Shown here piece after piece: positions 41,119 through 50,679 of a stretch of 64,000 nucleotides of DNA (positions are counted from its first letter, which is position 1; every line of letters starts with the position of its first letter). The DNA comes from an uncultured Lachnospiraceae bacterium (GTDB lineage Bacteria; Bacillota; Clostridia; Lachnospirales; Lachnospiraceae). Position numbers and translations under genes: made by a program. The notes under the pieces are model-generated. The model did not search any database and had not been told where the DNA came from. It was given only the letters and a program-made list of their open reading frames with translations. Location of the stretch: NCBI GenBank assembly GCA_910579935.1, contig CAJTVQ010000014.1, forward strand, positions 1 to 64,000, given 5' to 3'.

Positions 41119-44100
41119 ATGGCTAAGGGCAAAAAAAGCAAGAAAAAAAATCTAAGACTAAGGAGACAGCTGCGTAAGACGTTAGGGTGTCTGTTCATGA
41201 TATCGGCGTTGATCGTATCGGCTATTCCGGTATCGCCGACGGAGGCGGCAGCCGGAACCGGGTGGGTTTCTGGTACTGGTGCAGGTCAGGACGGTTTTTT
41301 CGTACATTCGGACGGGCAGGCAATACCTACGATACAGACTTCCAGTACTTATACGCCGCCGGTTTACCGGGACGAGTCAGGGAATTTCTTTTTTGTATTT
41401 GTGGATGACCAGGGAAATGGAAATCCAGCGAATTCAAAACCTGATAAGTTTGCGATGATTGTGGATTTTCAACAGAATCAGACACTGCCGAACGGACGTC
41501 TGACGATTCCAGCCACGATGGATGCATATATCAGAATTACGGACAGCGGTGGTATTGGGACCTATGCGGCTGCGAATAAAATGGGATATCCTCTGTATTT
41601 TAAGTCCTATGAGACTACGGCTTCTCAAAGGTCGGCAGGCGGAGAATGGCAGATGGATGCAGACGGAAATATGGAATATGTGGAAGCCTATGTGGCTACT
41701 CCGCGTGCACAGACATTTTTGGAGTATCTTCCCTGTTTGGAAACTCAGAAAGACAACTGGTGTCCGGATGGAATGACGGATGTTCAGTTATATTATTATG
41801 ATGATTCTACAAAAAACGGAATTCCGCCTTCGACTGCTACGAAGGTGGAAAATGACCCAAACTGGAAACCAGTATTGGATAATACCAATAACAGGATTGC
41901 CAATGCAACAGTACAATATATTGCAAAGCAATATGCAGTTTATAATTCAAATAACAGCGGTTATACGTTTCATAATTGTGATGAAAACAAAAGCATTTTT
42001 GGAGGTACTGGTGAAGGCGTTGCAGCTTCGCATATTATTTCACTGACATTTGAACAATTGAGAGATTCCAGCGGAAAAGAGGTCGGGTCTCCATTAACCG
42101 GAATTGGCGCTTATGCATTTTATAATTGTACGAATCTCGAAAGTATCAGTCTTGGCAACGGTTTGGCAACGTTGGGAGATTATTCCTTTTCTAACTGCCG
42201 AAATTTGAAGGATGTAGATTTACCTTATAATGCAAGGGTAGAGAGAATCGGAGCATATGCTTTTGCAAACTGTGGGAAGCTTCAGAGATTCCCGGTGCCC
42301 ACCACGGTAAAGGGGATCGGAGATTACTGCTTTTCAAACTGTTTGGAGTTGGAAACCGTGGATTTGTCCGGAGCTCTTTTTGACCAGCCGGAAGGAAGTA
42401 CCGGACTGGCAAGCAGTTTGGAACAGATCGGATATTATGCATTTAATAACTGCCAGGCTTTGAAGTATTTGGACTTACCGAGGTCTTATAACGGAGCGGA
42501 GCGGGGGAGTGCTGAAAATACTTCCGAGCCAAATGCTCCCGTATTTCATCTTTCCACGGTAAAAGGATGTACTTCGTTAGAGCATATTAAAACTTACAGT
42601 CCGACTTTACGGTTTGTGACGGATGCGGAAGCACCGAACGATAAGCAGCTTACCGTGACGGATTCCTCCGGTACGGGTCAGCAGTATACAAGAACTTTCT
42701 ATACAGGCGGATATGCCGGAAACGGAAAGGTTGACGGTACATATACGTTTGCGAATTTTAAAGCGGATGTAGGCGATGATTTTTATTTTGAAGCGCCGGC
42801 TTATGAGACCGGTACGAATAATACGGTAAAGACACCGACTCATAATATTGCAAATGTACGTCATATCTGTTTTAAGTATGACGGGCAGGACAAATATGAG
42901 ATTGTGGAACCGACGTTAGGTATAGACGCCGGGGGCAGTGTAATTGATATCGGACTGGTATTTGCAGTAGATACGCCGGGAAATTTGGTTGATTACCATG
43001 CGGAAGATCCGGAATCAGGCGAAGTTTTAGGAGTTCAGGTACCGGAAGTGACGATGCCGGCTAAAGTCGGACCACATGAGATCAGGAGTCTTATTGAGGG
43101 CAGTTTCACGGATGACTGCTGGATTGAAAAGGTTACGATTCCCGCCTCGGTTACGAATATCGGTGCGAATACTTTTAAAGGCAGCCATAATCTCCGGCAT
43201 ATTATTTTTGATGCGGCTGAGAATATAGAAACAATGGGAGCAGATGCTTTTGCAACGCAGGTAGTAAGAGAACTGCATGATGACAAGTCGGCATATCCGC
43301 ATAATTGCGATACGCCTAAGGCCGATTTCCTGAATACGACGGTGACACCGTTCATGAGTTTTACGGGCAGTGTGACGGATTCGGAAATGAAAAGAACGGT
43401 GCCGTTTGATTACGCTATGAAGGCAAGTTCCAAAATTAATGCCGGAGAGCAGCAGCCCGCTTATATTACTTATTACAGCGGTATGCCTACGAATCTGACG
43501 ATTAAATACAATCCGGATACCCAGCTGTCGGAGCTGCAGTATTTCCCTACGAAGGCAGATGTAAATGCCGGATTTGAGATTCCTACGGATGCAAGCGGCA
43601 ATCCGGAGTATGTGGGCGCTTACCAGCCGTTTACGAAGAATGGGAAGAGCAGTACTTATTACAGGTTCCCTTATATTACAGACGCGGTTGCGGCGGAAAT
43701 AAAAGGCGCATTTACCAATTCGGCGCCGTCTGAGAATCAGACGAATATCAAGAACGGGGTGGAGAACATTGTCATTCCGAACGGAGTAAATTCAGTTAAG
43801 AAAGGTCTGTTTTCAGGTTTGGATGAAAATGGCGGGCTGATAGAAGAAGTGACGGTAACCGAGACGGATGATCAGGGAAACACTGTCAATACGGTTTATA
43901 AAGTTGGTGAAAAACCACCGAAAGACTGGAAATATGAGGATGCACAGGATATAAAGAGCCTGACGACTCAGTCCATCTCGGATATTGAGCCTTATACGTT
44001 TGCCGGAATGGACGGCATGGAAAGTGCATACATCAATGGGGCGACAACAATCGGTGATTATGCATTTGACGACTGTGACAATCTGGGGATGGCGGATATT

Positions 44101-46374
44101 GGTTCAACAACGTCTACGTTGGGGCTGAGACCTTTCAGAGGATGTGATAAACTGGCAGATGTGAAATTCCAGACAGGCTCAGACGGCGGTTCGTTCTTTG
44201 TTTGTGAAGATGCAGTGATTTACGGAACGGCAGAAGACGGCAAGACGAAGGAGAAAATAATAGAATGTCTGGAAGGACGCGGAACGGTTGTGACGAATAC
44301 TTCCAGGGGTGTCGGACCGGATGAGTTAGAAGGTATTAAATTGATTGCACCGGAAGCGTTTATGGACTGTGACAATGTCAATATCGTGGATTTGAGCAAA
44401 TCTTCGATTACCGAAGTTCCCGATCGGACATTTGCGGAGATGGATAAATTGTTTCAGGTAATATTGCCGGATATGGCAAGAATTATTCGTAATAAGGCAT
44501 TTGTCAATACACCGGCTTTGGGTTATGTGACAGTTCCACCTAGTGTGACCAACATTGCACCGGATACATTTGCTTACATGGATGATATATACGATGAGAG
44601 TGAGATTCCATCGAAGACAAGGGATTTATTTGAATTTGTATGTCTGCCGGATACGGTGGCATCAGATTATGCCAGCCTGTATGACTACATTGGTGTGACG
44701 ACCAGTGCGGATCTTCAGATTAAACATTCGCTGATGCTCTATGATGCATTGGATCCGGATGATCTGAAATTTATTGAAGAAAGACTGATTACACATGGTA
44801 CCGAGTTTGAACTGACGGAGAAAGATGCGCCTGACCATACGGCGGAAGGATATGTATTCTCTGAATGGTCTCCGGGACCGAAGATTTACAGCCCTATGAC
44901 GGGAGATATGGAAGTCAAGGCTTTGTATGTGCCGATTGGTGCAACGATGTATACCGTTCGCTTCTTTGATATTAATGGAGAAGTGATGGAAGAATATACG
45001 CAGCAGGTAGAAGAAGGCAAGGCTGCAAGAAGTCCTTCTAGAGATGAGATGCAGGTAGAGGGTAAGGTATTTGACAAATGGGATAGAGATTTTACCAAGG
45101 TTACCTCAAATTTGGATATTTATCCGGTTTATATAGATCGGGTAGAAGGTATGTTCTATGTAAACTTTTGGACTGATATGGATATGACCGAGAGAGTTGG
45201 AAGGGTACAGGAGGTTGCATCCGGAGAAAGTGCGATTGAGCCTGCTCATCCGACCAAAGAGGGTTATACGTTCTCAAGGTGGTCTACGGATGCATGGCAG
45301 AGTGTAACAAAAGATTTGGATGTTTTTGCGGTATATGTTGAAGACGGCGGAACGAATAAGCCGGATGACCCGAACAACCCGGATGACCCGAACAACCCGG
45401 ATGACCCGAACAATCCGGATAATCCGAACAACCCGAATAATCCGGGTAATGGTGACGGTAACAATGGAAACGGAAGCAACAAAGATGACAACGGTGATGA
45501 TGATGACGACGATGATGACTCCGTATCCGGAAACGGAACGAAGTATAAGGTAGTTGTCAACGGCGGTTCCGGTTCCGGTGAATATACCGCTGGTACGATT
45601 GTTCCGATCAACGCTTATGCGAGAGCGGACGGAACGGTATTTGATAAATGGACCAGTTCGTCTAACGGAGTGGGATTCGTAGACCAGACGGCAATATCAA
45701 CGAACTTTACGATGCCGGCTAATAATGTGGAGATTACGGCTAATTATAAGGTAGGAAGCTCTTCCAGTGTCAGTGGAAATTCCAGAAGTGCGAGACGAAA
45801 TTCCACGACGACGGTAGATGTATCCAAGGGCGGAATCTCCAATACGGATATCGCTTCGGCGAACGTGAACGGTTCTTCCGATAACTTTATAGTAAGAGTT
45901 ACGGATGATGCGACGGCCACGGCGGCAGTCATCGCGGCATTGGAAGCACGGTATGGCGATCTGAGCAATATCGCTTACCTGCCAATGGATATCAGTCTGT
46001 ATGATGCTACCGGAACGACAAAGATTACCGACGTATCGGGAATCAGTGTGGATATTACCCTGCCTCTGCCGGATGATCTGATTCAGTATGCGGGAAATAA
46101 CAGGGCGGCCAGTGTAGCAAACGGCAGACTGGAAGATTTGAATACGAGATTTACGACGATTGACGGTATACCCTGCGTTCAGTTTACCGCGACGCATTTC
46201 TCACCGTACACGATTTATGTGGATACGGCGAACTTGTCGGCGGGAACGATCGACGCAACGCCTAAGACCGGTGATCCGATTCATCCGAAGTGGTTCCTTG
46301 CCATGGGGCTTGCATGTATTTCGATTGTATTGTTCTGCAAGAAGGATAAACAGCCCAAGGTAAAGCACGCTTAG
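41119..46374 (+). CDS. Giant BspA-like leucine-rich-repeat surface protein with sorting signal
   Basis: A 1751-residue secreted protein. A signal peptide (to about residue 45) ends near SPTEAAAG. LRR_5/BspA repeats occur at about 320-480, 650-720 and 930-1190, for example IGAYAFYNCTNLESI and IGDYAFDDCDNLG. About 1220-1410 holds InlB B-type repeats (EWSPGPKIYSPMTGDMEVKA, FSRWSTDAWQSVTKDLDVFAVYV). A Pro-Asp-Asn spacer and an Asp run follow. A C-terminal domain (FTATHFSPYTIYV) is shared with the next protein. The end has TPKTGDPIHPKWF at about 1714, a hydrophobic helix and a basic tail, a class B sorting signal. GGAGGAGAG supports ATG 41119. It is likely an adhesin. Confidence 0.9.
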   Translation: MAKGKKSKKKNLRLRRQLRKTLGCLFMISALIVSAIPVSPTEAAAGTGWVSGTGAGQDGFFVHSDGQAIPTIQTSSTYTPPVYRDESGNFFFVFVDDQGNGNPANSKPDKFAMIVDFQQNQTLPNGRLTIPATMDAYIRITDSGGIGTYAAANKMGYPLYFKSYETTASQRSAGGEWQMDADGNMEYVEAYVATPRAQTFLEYLPCLETQKDNWCPDGMTDVQLYYYDDSTKNGIPPSTATKVENDPNWKPVLDNTNNRIANATVQYIAKQYAVYNSNNSGYTFHNCDENKSIFGGTGEGVAASHIISLTFEQLRDSSGKEVGSPLTGIGAYAFYNCTNLESISLGNGLATLGDYSFSNCRNLKDVDLPYNARVERIGAYAFANCGKLQRFPVPTTVKGIGDYCFSNCLELETVDLSGALFDQPEGSTGLASSLEQIGYYAFNNCQALKYLDLPRSYNGAERGSAENTSEPNAPVFHLSTVKGCTSLEHIKTYSPTLRFVTDAEAPNDKQLTVTDSSGTGQQYTRTFYTGGYAGNGKVDGTYTFANFKADVGDDFYFEAPAYETGTNNTVKTPTHNIANVRHICFKYDGQDKYEIVEPTLGIDAGGSVIDIGLVFAVDTPGNLVDYHAEDPESGEVLGVQVPEVTMPAKVGPHEIRSLIEGSFTDDCWIEKVTIPASVTNIGANTFKGSHNLRHIIFDAAENIETMGADAFATQVVRELHDDKSAYPHNCDTPKADFLNTTVTPFMSFTGSVTDSEMKRTVPFDYAMKASSKINAGEQQPAYITYYSGMPTNLTIKYNPDTQLSELQYFPTKADVNAGFEIPTDASGNPEYVGAYQPFTKNGKSSTYYRFPYITDAVAAEIKGAFTNSAPSENQTNIKNGVENIVIPNGVNSVKKGLFSGLDENGGLIEEVTVTETDDQGNTVNTVYKVGEKPPKDWKYEDAQDIKSLTTQSISDIEPYTFAGMDGMESAYINGATTIGDYAFDDCDNLGMADIGSTTSTLGLRPFRGCDKLADVKFQTGSDGGSFFVCEDAVIYGTAEDGKTKEKIIECLEGRGTVVTNTSRGVGPDELEGIKLIAPEAFMDCDNVNIVDLSKSSITEVPDRTFAEMDKLFQVILPDMARIIRNKAFVNTPALGYVTVPPSVTNIAPDTFAYMDDIYDESEIPSKTRDLFEFVCLPDTVASDYASLYDYIGVTTSADLQIKHSLMLYDALDPDDLKFIEERLITHGTEFELTEKDAPDHTAEGYVFSEWSPGPKIYSPMTGDMEVKALYVPIGATMYTVRFFDINGEVMEEYTQQVEEGKAARSPSRDEMQVEGKVFDKWDRDFTKVTSNLDIYPVYIDRVEGMFYVNFWTDMDMTERVGRVQEVASGESAIEPAHPTKEGYTFSRWSTDAWQSVTKDLDVFAVYVEDGGTNKPDDPNNPDDPNNPDDPNNPDNPNNPNNPGNGDGNNGNGSNKDDNGDDDDDDDDSVSGNGTKYKVVVNGGSGSGEYTAGTIVPINAYARADGTVFDKWTSSSNGVGFVDQTAISTNFTMPANNVEITANYKVGSSSSVSGNSRSARRNSTTTVDVSKGGISNTDIASANVNGSSDNFIVRVTDDATATAAVIAALEARYGDLSNIAYLPMDISLYDATGTTKITDVSGISVDITLPLPDDLIQYAGNNRAASVANGRLEDLNTRFTTIDGIPCVQFTATHFSPYTIYVDTANLSAGTIDATPKTGDPIHPKWFLAMGLACISIVLFCKKDKQPKVKHA
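45361..45450 (+). repeat. Tandem 18-bp coding repeats and Asp run in the LRR protein
   Basis: The unit encoding PDDPNN repeats about three times almost exactly at DNA level and then decays to PDNPNN and PNNPGN. An eight-residue Asp run follows at about 45499-45519. This is a cell-wall-spanning spacer and a slippage-prone site; copy number may vary between strains. Confidence 0.85.
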
Positions 46375-46415
46375 TGTGATTGGAATGTGACACTGGTACT
46401 ACGGGGGAGGATCCT

Positions 46416-49019
46416 ATGCGTAAGAAATTTAAGATTTTATTAGGGGCGGCGCTGCTGTGTATCACGGCAGCCGCTGCCAGATTACCTATGTCATATGCGG
46501 AAGCAGAGTCAGCATCTGCTTCCGATTTTCAGATGAAGGGTGATCTGTTAGTGAAGTATACAGGCACAGCCAGCGCTGTGTCTATTCCTACTTCCGTGAA
46601 AAGAATCGGGAAGGAAGCTTTTGCCGGACATACCGAACTGGTGAAAGTGGATATACCGGCTTATGTGGAGAGCATTGATTACAATGCATTCAGCGGTTGT
46701 ACTTCATTGGAAACAGTCCGGATACCCGATACGGTAACGGAGATCGGAAACGGTGCGTTCAGCGACTGCACAAGCTTAAAAACCGTGACTTTAGGAAAGA
46801 AACTGAAAAAACTGGGAAGCGGCGTTTTTGCGGGCTGCGATTCGCTGGCTTCGGCGAACCTGAGCAGGAATAATACGGAATTTGCTTATGAAAACGGCGT
46901 CATATACAGTAAGGACAAGAAGATACTTTATTGTATGCTGCCCGGTTATGAGAGCACGACTTACAAGATGCCGGCCACGGTGAACGAAATCCGCAACAAT
47001 GCTTTTTGGGGATGCAAGAAGTTAAAGCGGGTGGAAATCAGCAGCAATGTGTCTTCCGTTCCGGATTATGCCTTTACCAATTGTACGTCGTTGGAGAAGG
47101 TGATTCTGCCTTACTCTTTGCACAATATCGGTCTGAAGGCGTTCTCCAACTGTGTGAATCTGGGAGAAACGCAGGTTCCCATGTCGGTAAGTGAGATTCA
47201 CAGGACGGCATTTGACGGCTGTCCGAAACTGACGATTGCTGCGGAACCCGGTTCTTATGCGGCGGAGTATGAGGAAAGCCGTGATAAGTCCAATGTGGCG
47301 CAGGCGGAATCACAGGATATTTCCGGTCTGCAGAGTGCAGGAGACGGAAGCGGGGAGGCGGCTGACGGAACGCAGACTGCGCCTGAAAACAATGCAGCTG
47401 CGGATACCGGAAGACTAATGGGACAGAGTTCCGTCGTAGGCGGCAGTGCGTTAGTATTGATGGATAACAGCCAGTCGAGAGTCTTGTCTGGGAATGCAAA
47501 AGCGGATACGGGGGACGGCAGCGCCGGCGCGGAGGTCATGGCATCCAGCAGCGGAAGCGGTTTTCCCAAGTATACGATTGTCAATAATGAAAAAATTGCT
47601 TCCCAGGCTTTTTATAATGATACCTCTCTGACGGAGTATCAGATGCCGGACGGAATTAAGGAAATCGGAGATTTTTCTTTTGCCAGGTCAGGACTGACCT
47701 CCATACAGATACCATCGGGAGTGACGTCAATCGGATACGGGGCTTTTTATCATTGTGATGATTTGGCACAGGTTGAGATACCGGCCAGCGTAACGAAGGT
47801 GGAGCCGTCGGCGTTTGCGGAGACACAGTGGATGCAGGACCGGCTGGCGGACAAGAGGAATCCTTTTACGATCGTAGGGGATGGAATATTGGTCGCTTAT
47901 GGCGGGATGAATGCGAATGTAGAGATACCGGAAGGCGTGAAACAGATCGGCGCGGAGGTTTTTCAGGGGAATACGCGGATGTCTTCCGTGAAGCTGCCGG
48001 AGAGTCTGACGGTAATCGGCGAGGATGCATTTGCCGGATGCAGCGAACTGACCAGTGTGTCGATGGGGAGCAATATAAGAGAGATTAAGGACAGGGCGTT
48101 TGAGGGCTGTCCCATCAGCACGGTTAAAATACCGGCTTCGGTTCAGGTAGTCGGTTTGCGGGCATTTGATATGACAGAAGCCGATAAGGAGGACGGGACG
48201 CGGACTGCGGTGTTCTTAGGCCGGAATCTGCCGAAGGTCTCTTATGAGAAGACTGCAACCAGGCTGGCCAACGGGGATTACCGGGACGCGGTGATGAAAG
48301 GTGTGGACGTGGCAGTCGTGGACAGCAATATAACGGCATCGGATATCTCCGGAAGCGTGCTGAGTTATGACCTGGGCGGTTTCCACGGTATGATCTGCAG
48401 TGTGGAGCAGGCTGCGGAAGGCGATACGCCGGGCAGGCTGCGGGTGAAGTATTACAGTATGCCGGAAAATGAGGTGCCTTCCGGATTGGTGCCGCAGCAG
48501 GTGACCGTGTATGGGAAGCCTTATGAGCTGAACATGGAAGGAGAGCCGGAAATCTTATGGAGCAGCAATACCGGTGAGAATGACGGGGAAGAGGCGGAAG
48601 GAAGTGTCACCGTGGAACTCCGCAGCAGTACGATACCCTCTTCGCCTGCGGTGACGGCGGAGATTGCAGGAAACAGCGGAAATTATATTCTGCGTATTTC
48701 GGACAATACAACAAAAGGAAGCGATATGGGTACGGTTTACCGGAAAGTGTCCGGCGGCAGTTCCATGAAAAGTTTACAGGTTTATGATATTACGTTATAT
48801 GAGGAAGAAAGCCGTATTCCGATCCATAAGCTGGGACAGCAGGTGATGACCATTACGGTTCCGAAGCCGATGGGAATTTTGGAAGAAAATATGAGGGTAG
48901 TCTGTCTGGATGACGACGGACAGCTGGAACAGGTGGAGTCCAAAGGTGTGACAGTGGACGGGACAGCCTGCGTGCAGTTCCGGACGAACCATTTTTCGGT
49001 GTTTGGGATATATAATTAA
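46416..49019 (+). CDS. Second BspA-like leucine-rich-repeat secreted protein
   Basis: An 867-residue protein with a signal peptide (KILLGAALLCITAAAA). LRR_5 repeats fill about 50-285 (IGKEAFAGHTELVKVDIP, IGNGAFSDCTSLKTV) and 385-605. They are split by a Gly/Ser/Ala/Asp-rich insertion at about 290-380. The C-terminal domain ends VDGTACVQFRTNHFSVFGIYN, clearly related to the C-terminal domain of the preceding protein. It lacks a sorting signal or membrane helix, so it may be released or held through binding to its neighbour. The start ATG 46416 follows GGGGGAGG; an ATG at 46380 is less likely. Confidence 0.88.
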   Translation: MRKKFKILLGAALLCITAAAARLPMSYAEAESASASDFQMKGDLLVKYTGTASAVSIPTSVKRIGKEAFAGHTELVKVDIPAYVESIDYNAFSGCTSLETVRIPDTVTEIGNGAFSDCTSLKTVTLGKKLKKLGSGVFAGCDSLASANLSRNNTEFAYENGVIYSKDKKILYCMLPGYESTTYKMPATVNEIRNNAFWGCKKLKRVEISSNVSSVPDYAFTNCTSLEKVILPYSLHNIGLKAFSNCVNLGETQVPMSVSEIHRTAFDGCPKLTIAAEPGSYAAEYEESRDKSNVAQAESQDISGLQSAGDGSGEAADGTQTAPENNAAADTGRLMGQSSVVGGSALVLMDNSQSRVLSGNAKADTGDGSAGAEVMASSSGSGFPKYTIVNNEKIASQAFYNDTSLTEYQMPDGIKEIGDFSFARSGLTSIQIPSGVTSIGYGAFYHCDDLAQVEIPASVTKVEPSAFAETQWMQDRLADKRNPFTIVGDGILVAYGGMNANVEIPEGVKQIGAEVFQGNTRMSSVKLPESLTVIGEDAFAGCSELTSVSMGSNIREIKDRAFEGCPISTVKIPASVQVVGLRAFDMTEADKEDGTRTAVFLGRNLPKVSYEKTATRLANGDYRDAVMKGVDVAVVDSNITASDISGSVLSYDLGGFHGMICSVEQAAEGDTPGRLRVKYYSMPENEVPSGLVPQQVTVYGKPYELNMEGEPEILWSSNTGENDGEEAEGSVTVELRSSTIPSSPAVTAEIAGNSGNYILRISDNTTKGSDMGTVYRKVSGGSSMKSLQVYDITLYEEESRIPIHKLGQQVMTITVPKPMGILEENMRVVCLDDDGQLEQVESKGVTVDGTACVQFRTNHFSVFGIYN

Positions 49020-49338
49020 TAAATTTAACAAACCGGAAAACATAGCAATATCTGAACATGCCAGAATTCGTTTGTATGAACGGAATATAAGTATTGATGA
49101 TATTGTAAACGGTATAAACACAGGTGAAATTGTCAAACAATATTTGGATGATAAGCCGTTAGCAAGCTGCTTAATACTGGGATTTTCTGTGAAATCGAAA
49201 TATATTCATATAGTTGTAAGTTGTGATACAAATTATATTTATCTGATTACTGCATACTTCCCCGATCCGGATATGTGGGAAAGCGATTTAAAAAAAGAAA
49301 GGGGCGTTAATTATGGTATGTATGGAGTGTGGAGCTAA
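49003..49338 (+). CDS. DUF4258 protein, putative toxin of a toxin-antitoxin pair
   Basis: A 111-residue protein with the DUF4258 layout: ISEHARIRLYERNISIDDIVNGINTGEIV at the start, then SCLILGFSV, IHIVVSCDTNYIYLITAYFPD. The HARIRLYER helix is the hallmark. The only suitable start is TTG 49003, inside the end of the preceding gene, and no clear ribosome site is seen; an unlisted start cannot be excluded. It overlaps the YgiT-type gene by 26 bp, matching known DUF4258/YgiT pairs in which this partner may be a ribonuclease-like toxin. Confidence 0.75.
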   Translation: MGYIINKFNKPENIAISEHARIRLYERNISIDDIVNGINTGEIVKQYLDDKPLASCLILGFSVKSKYIHIVVSCDTNYIYLITAYFPDPDMWESDLKKERGVNYGMYGVWS

Positions 49339-49540
49339 AGCCGAAAAAGGATATACAACAAGTGTAACGGATTTAGGAAACTGTCTTCTAATCGTGAGGA
49401 ATGTTCCCTGCTATAAGTGTGCAGAATGTAATGAAGTTATTTATACAGGGGATGTTATTAAGAAACTGGAGCAGATCAAGGAGCAGGCGAAGCAGTTTAC
49501 ACAGGAAATTTCTATTGTAAATTACAGTAGTGCGGCATGA
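49313..49540 (+). CDS. YgiT-type zinc-finger protein (MqsA-like antitoxin)
   Basis: A 75-residue protein with two CxxC pairs, MVCMECGAKAEKGYTT and VPCYKCAECNEVIYTGDV, the YgiT/MqsA zinc-binding fold. The C-terminal helix KKLEQIKEQAKQFTQEI is followed by a short tail; there is no full HTH domain as in MqsA. It should neutralise the DUF4258 protein encoded just upstream. GAAAGGGG lies before the ATG. Base composition here is more AT-rich than in the LRR genes, suggesting separate origin. Confidence 0.82.
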   Translation: MVCMECGAKAEKGYTTSVTDLGNCLLIVRNVPCYKCAECNEVIYTGDVIKKLEQIKEQAKQFTQEISIVNYSSAA

Positions 49541-49582
49541 TGGAACTGTAAACAAAATCAAATAGTTAAAGGAACCAATAAC

Positions 49583-49622
49583 CGCTTCCGGCATAAATTA
49601 ATTAAAAAGCCGGGAGCGTTTT
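49583..49622 (+). terminator. Terminator hairpin whose 3' arm holds the next gene's ribosome site
   Basis: CGCTTCCGGC (49583-49592) pairs with GCCGGGAGCG (49609-49618) with one G-U, then TTTT and immediately ATG 49623. GGGAG in the 3' arm is placed 6 nt before that ATG and would serve as its Shine-Dalgarno. Confidence 0.7.
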
Positions 49623-50561
49623 ATGTATCGGGTCAGACAACAGGTCGGGTGTACGGATGACATTATGGATTCCTGCAGGGGAAGAAATTACAGAGAGGAA
49701 ACAGCCGTCAGGGTGGCGGTATTGGATACGGGAATCGGCAGGCATCCCGATTTTGAAGGAAGGATTGACGCATTCCGGGACTTTCTGCATAACGGAAACA
49801 GCATATATGATGACAGCGGGCACGGGACTCATGTGTCAGGCTGCATAGCAGGGAGCGGGAAAGCTTCGGGAGGCATGTATAAAGGTATCTGTCCTTACGC
49901 CCATCTGATCGTAGGCAAGGTATTGGACAAAAACGGCGACGGCAATATGGAGGATATGCGCCGGGGAATCGAGTGGGTTTTGGAAAACAGGGAGAGGTAT
50001 CGCATCCGTGTCCTGAATATATCCATTGGAATCGGACATATCGAAAATGAAGAGAAGATGCAGGAACTGCTTCAGGCCGTGGACGAAGCATGGGAAGCAG
50101 GAATCGTCGTGGTCTGTGCGGCAGGGAATATGGGACCGGAGCCGATGACGATTTCACCTCTTGGTTCCAGCAAGAAAGTGATTACCGTAGGATGTCATGA
50201 GGGAGGATATTTCACCGGAAAACATTCTCTTTGCGAGGATTATTCCGGACGAGGCCCTTCTCCGTTTGCGGTGAAAAAGCCGGATGTGGTAGCTCCGGGA
50301 ACGGACATTGTTTCCTGCAATGTGGCCTGCAGGTCCGTTTTCCGTGGTTATAAAAATGCGTATGTGAAAAAGAGCGGTACTTCCATGGCAACTCCGATCG
50401 TATCGGGGGCGGCAGCTTTGCTGCTGCAGAAATATCCGGAACTTTCCAATGAGCAGGTAAAGCGGAAAATCAATTACAGTGCGACGGATATGAAGGAGCC
50501 GTGGACAAAGCAGGGATGGGGCATGATAAATATCAGCCGGCTGATTCAAATTGTGTATTGA
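49623..50561 (+). CDS. Subtilisin-like serine protease (S8), cytoplasmic type
   Basis: A 312-residue S8 peptidase without signal peptide. The triad is D35 in VAVLDTGIGRHPDF, H67 in DDSGHGTHVSGCIAGSG and S254 in KSGTSMATPIVSGAAALL. The oxyanion asparagine is in VVCAAGNMGPEP. It resembles intracellular subtilisin-type enzymes with a short N-terminal segment. ATG 49623 uses GGGAG inside the hairpin; an ATG at 49665 is an alternative. The 3' end carries the -35 of the following promoter. Confidence 0.92.
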   Translation: MYRVRQQVGCTDDIMDSCRGRNYREETAVRVAVLDTGIGRHPDFEGRIDAFRDFLHNGNSIYDDSGHGTHVSGCIAGSGKASGGMYKGICPYAHLIVGKVLDKNGDGNMEDMRRGIEWVLENRERYRIRVLNISIGIGHIENEEKMQELLQAVDEAWEAGIVVVCAAGNMGPEPMTISPLGSSKKVITVGCHEGGYFTGKHSLCEDYSGRGPSPFAVKKPDVVAPGTDIVSCNVACRSVFRGYKNAYVKKSGTSMATPIVSGAAALLLQKYPELSNEQVKRKINYSATDMKEPWTKQGWGMINISRLIQIVY

Positions 50562-50586
50562 CACAAATCGTATGATTGTATACAAT
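50558..50586 (+). promoter_or_regulatory. Promoter with FCD-GntR-type operator over the -10
   Basis: TTGACA (50558-50563), a 17-bp spacer and TACAAT (50581-50586). The perfect palindrome ATTGTATACAAT (50575-50586) covers the -10 box and matches the TTGTATACAA type bound by FCD-domain GntR regulators. A GntR/FCD gene lies two genes on. The -35 overlaps the protease stop codon. Confidence 0.75.
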
Positions 50587-50679
50587 AATACGTAGCGGTT
50601 GATGCTGTTTCGCTTTGCGAGGTAAGCCGCAATTTATCGTATGTGTATTTGCCGGCGCAGACGGCAGAGGGAGGCAGTC

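Noticed and set aside
45361..45520. Tandem repeats that might suggest a CRISPR-like array or minisatellite
   Set aside because: The units are in frame, have no spacers, and encode a Pro-Asp-Asn wall spacer inside the LRR protein.
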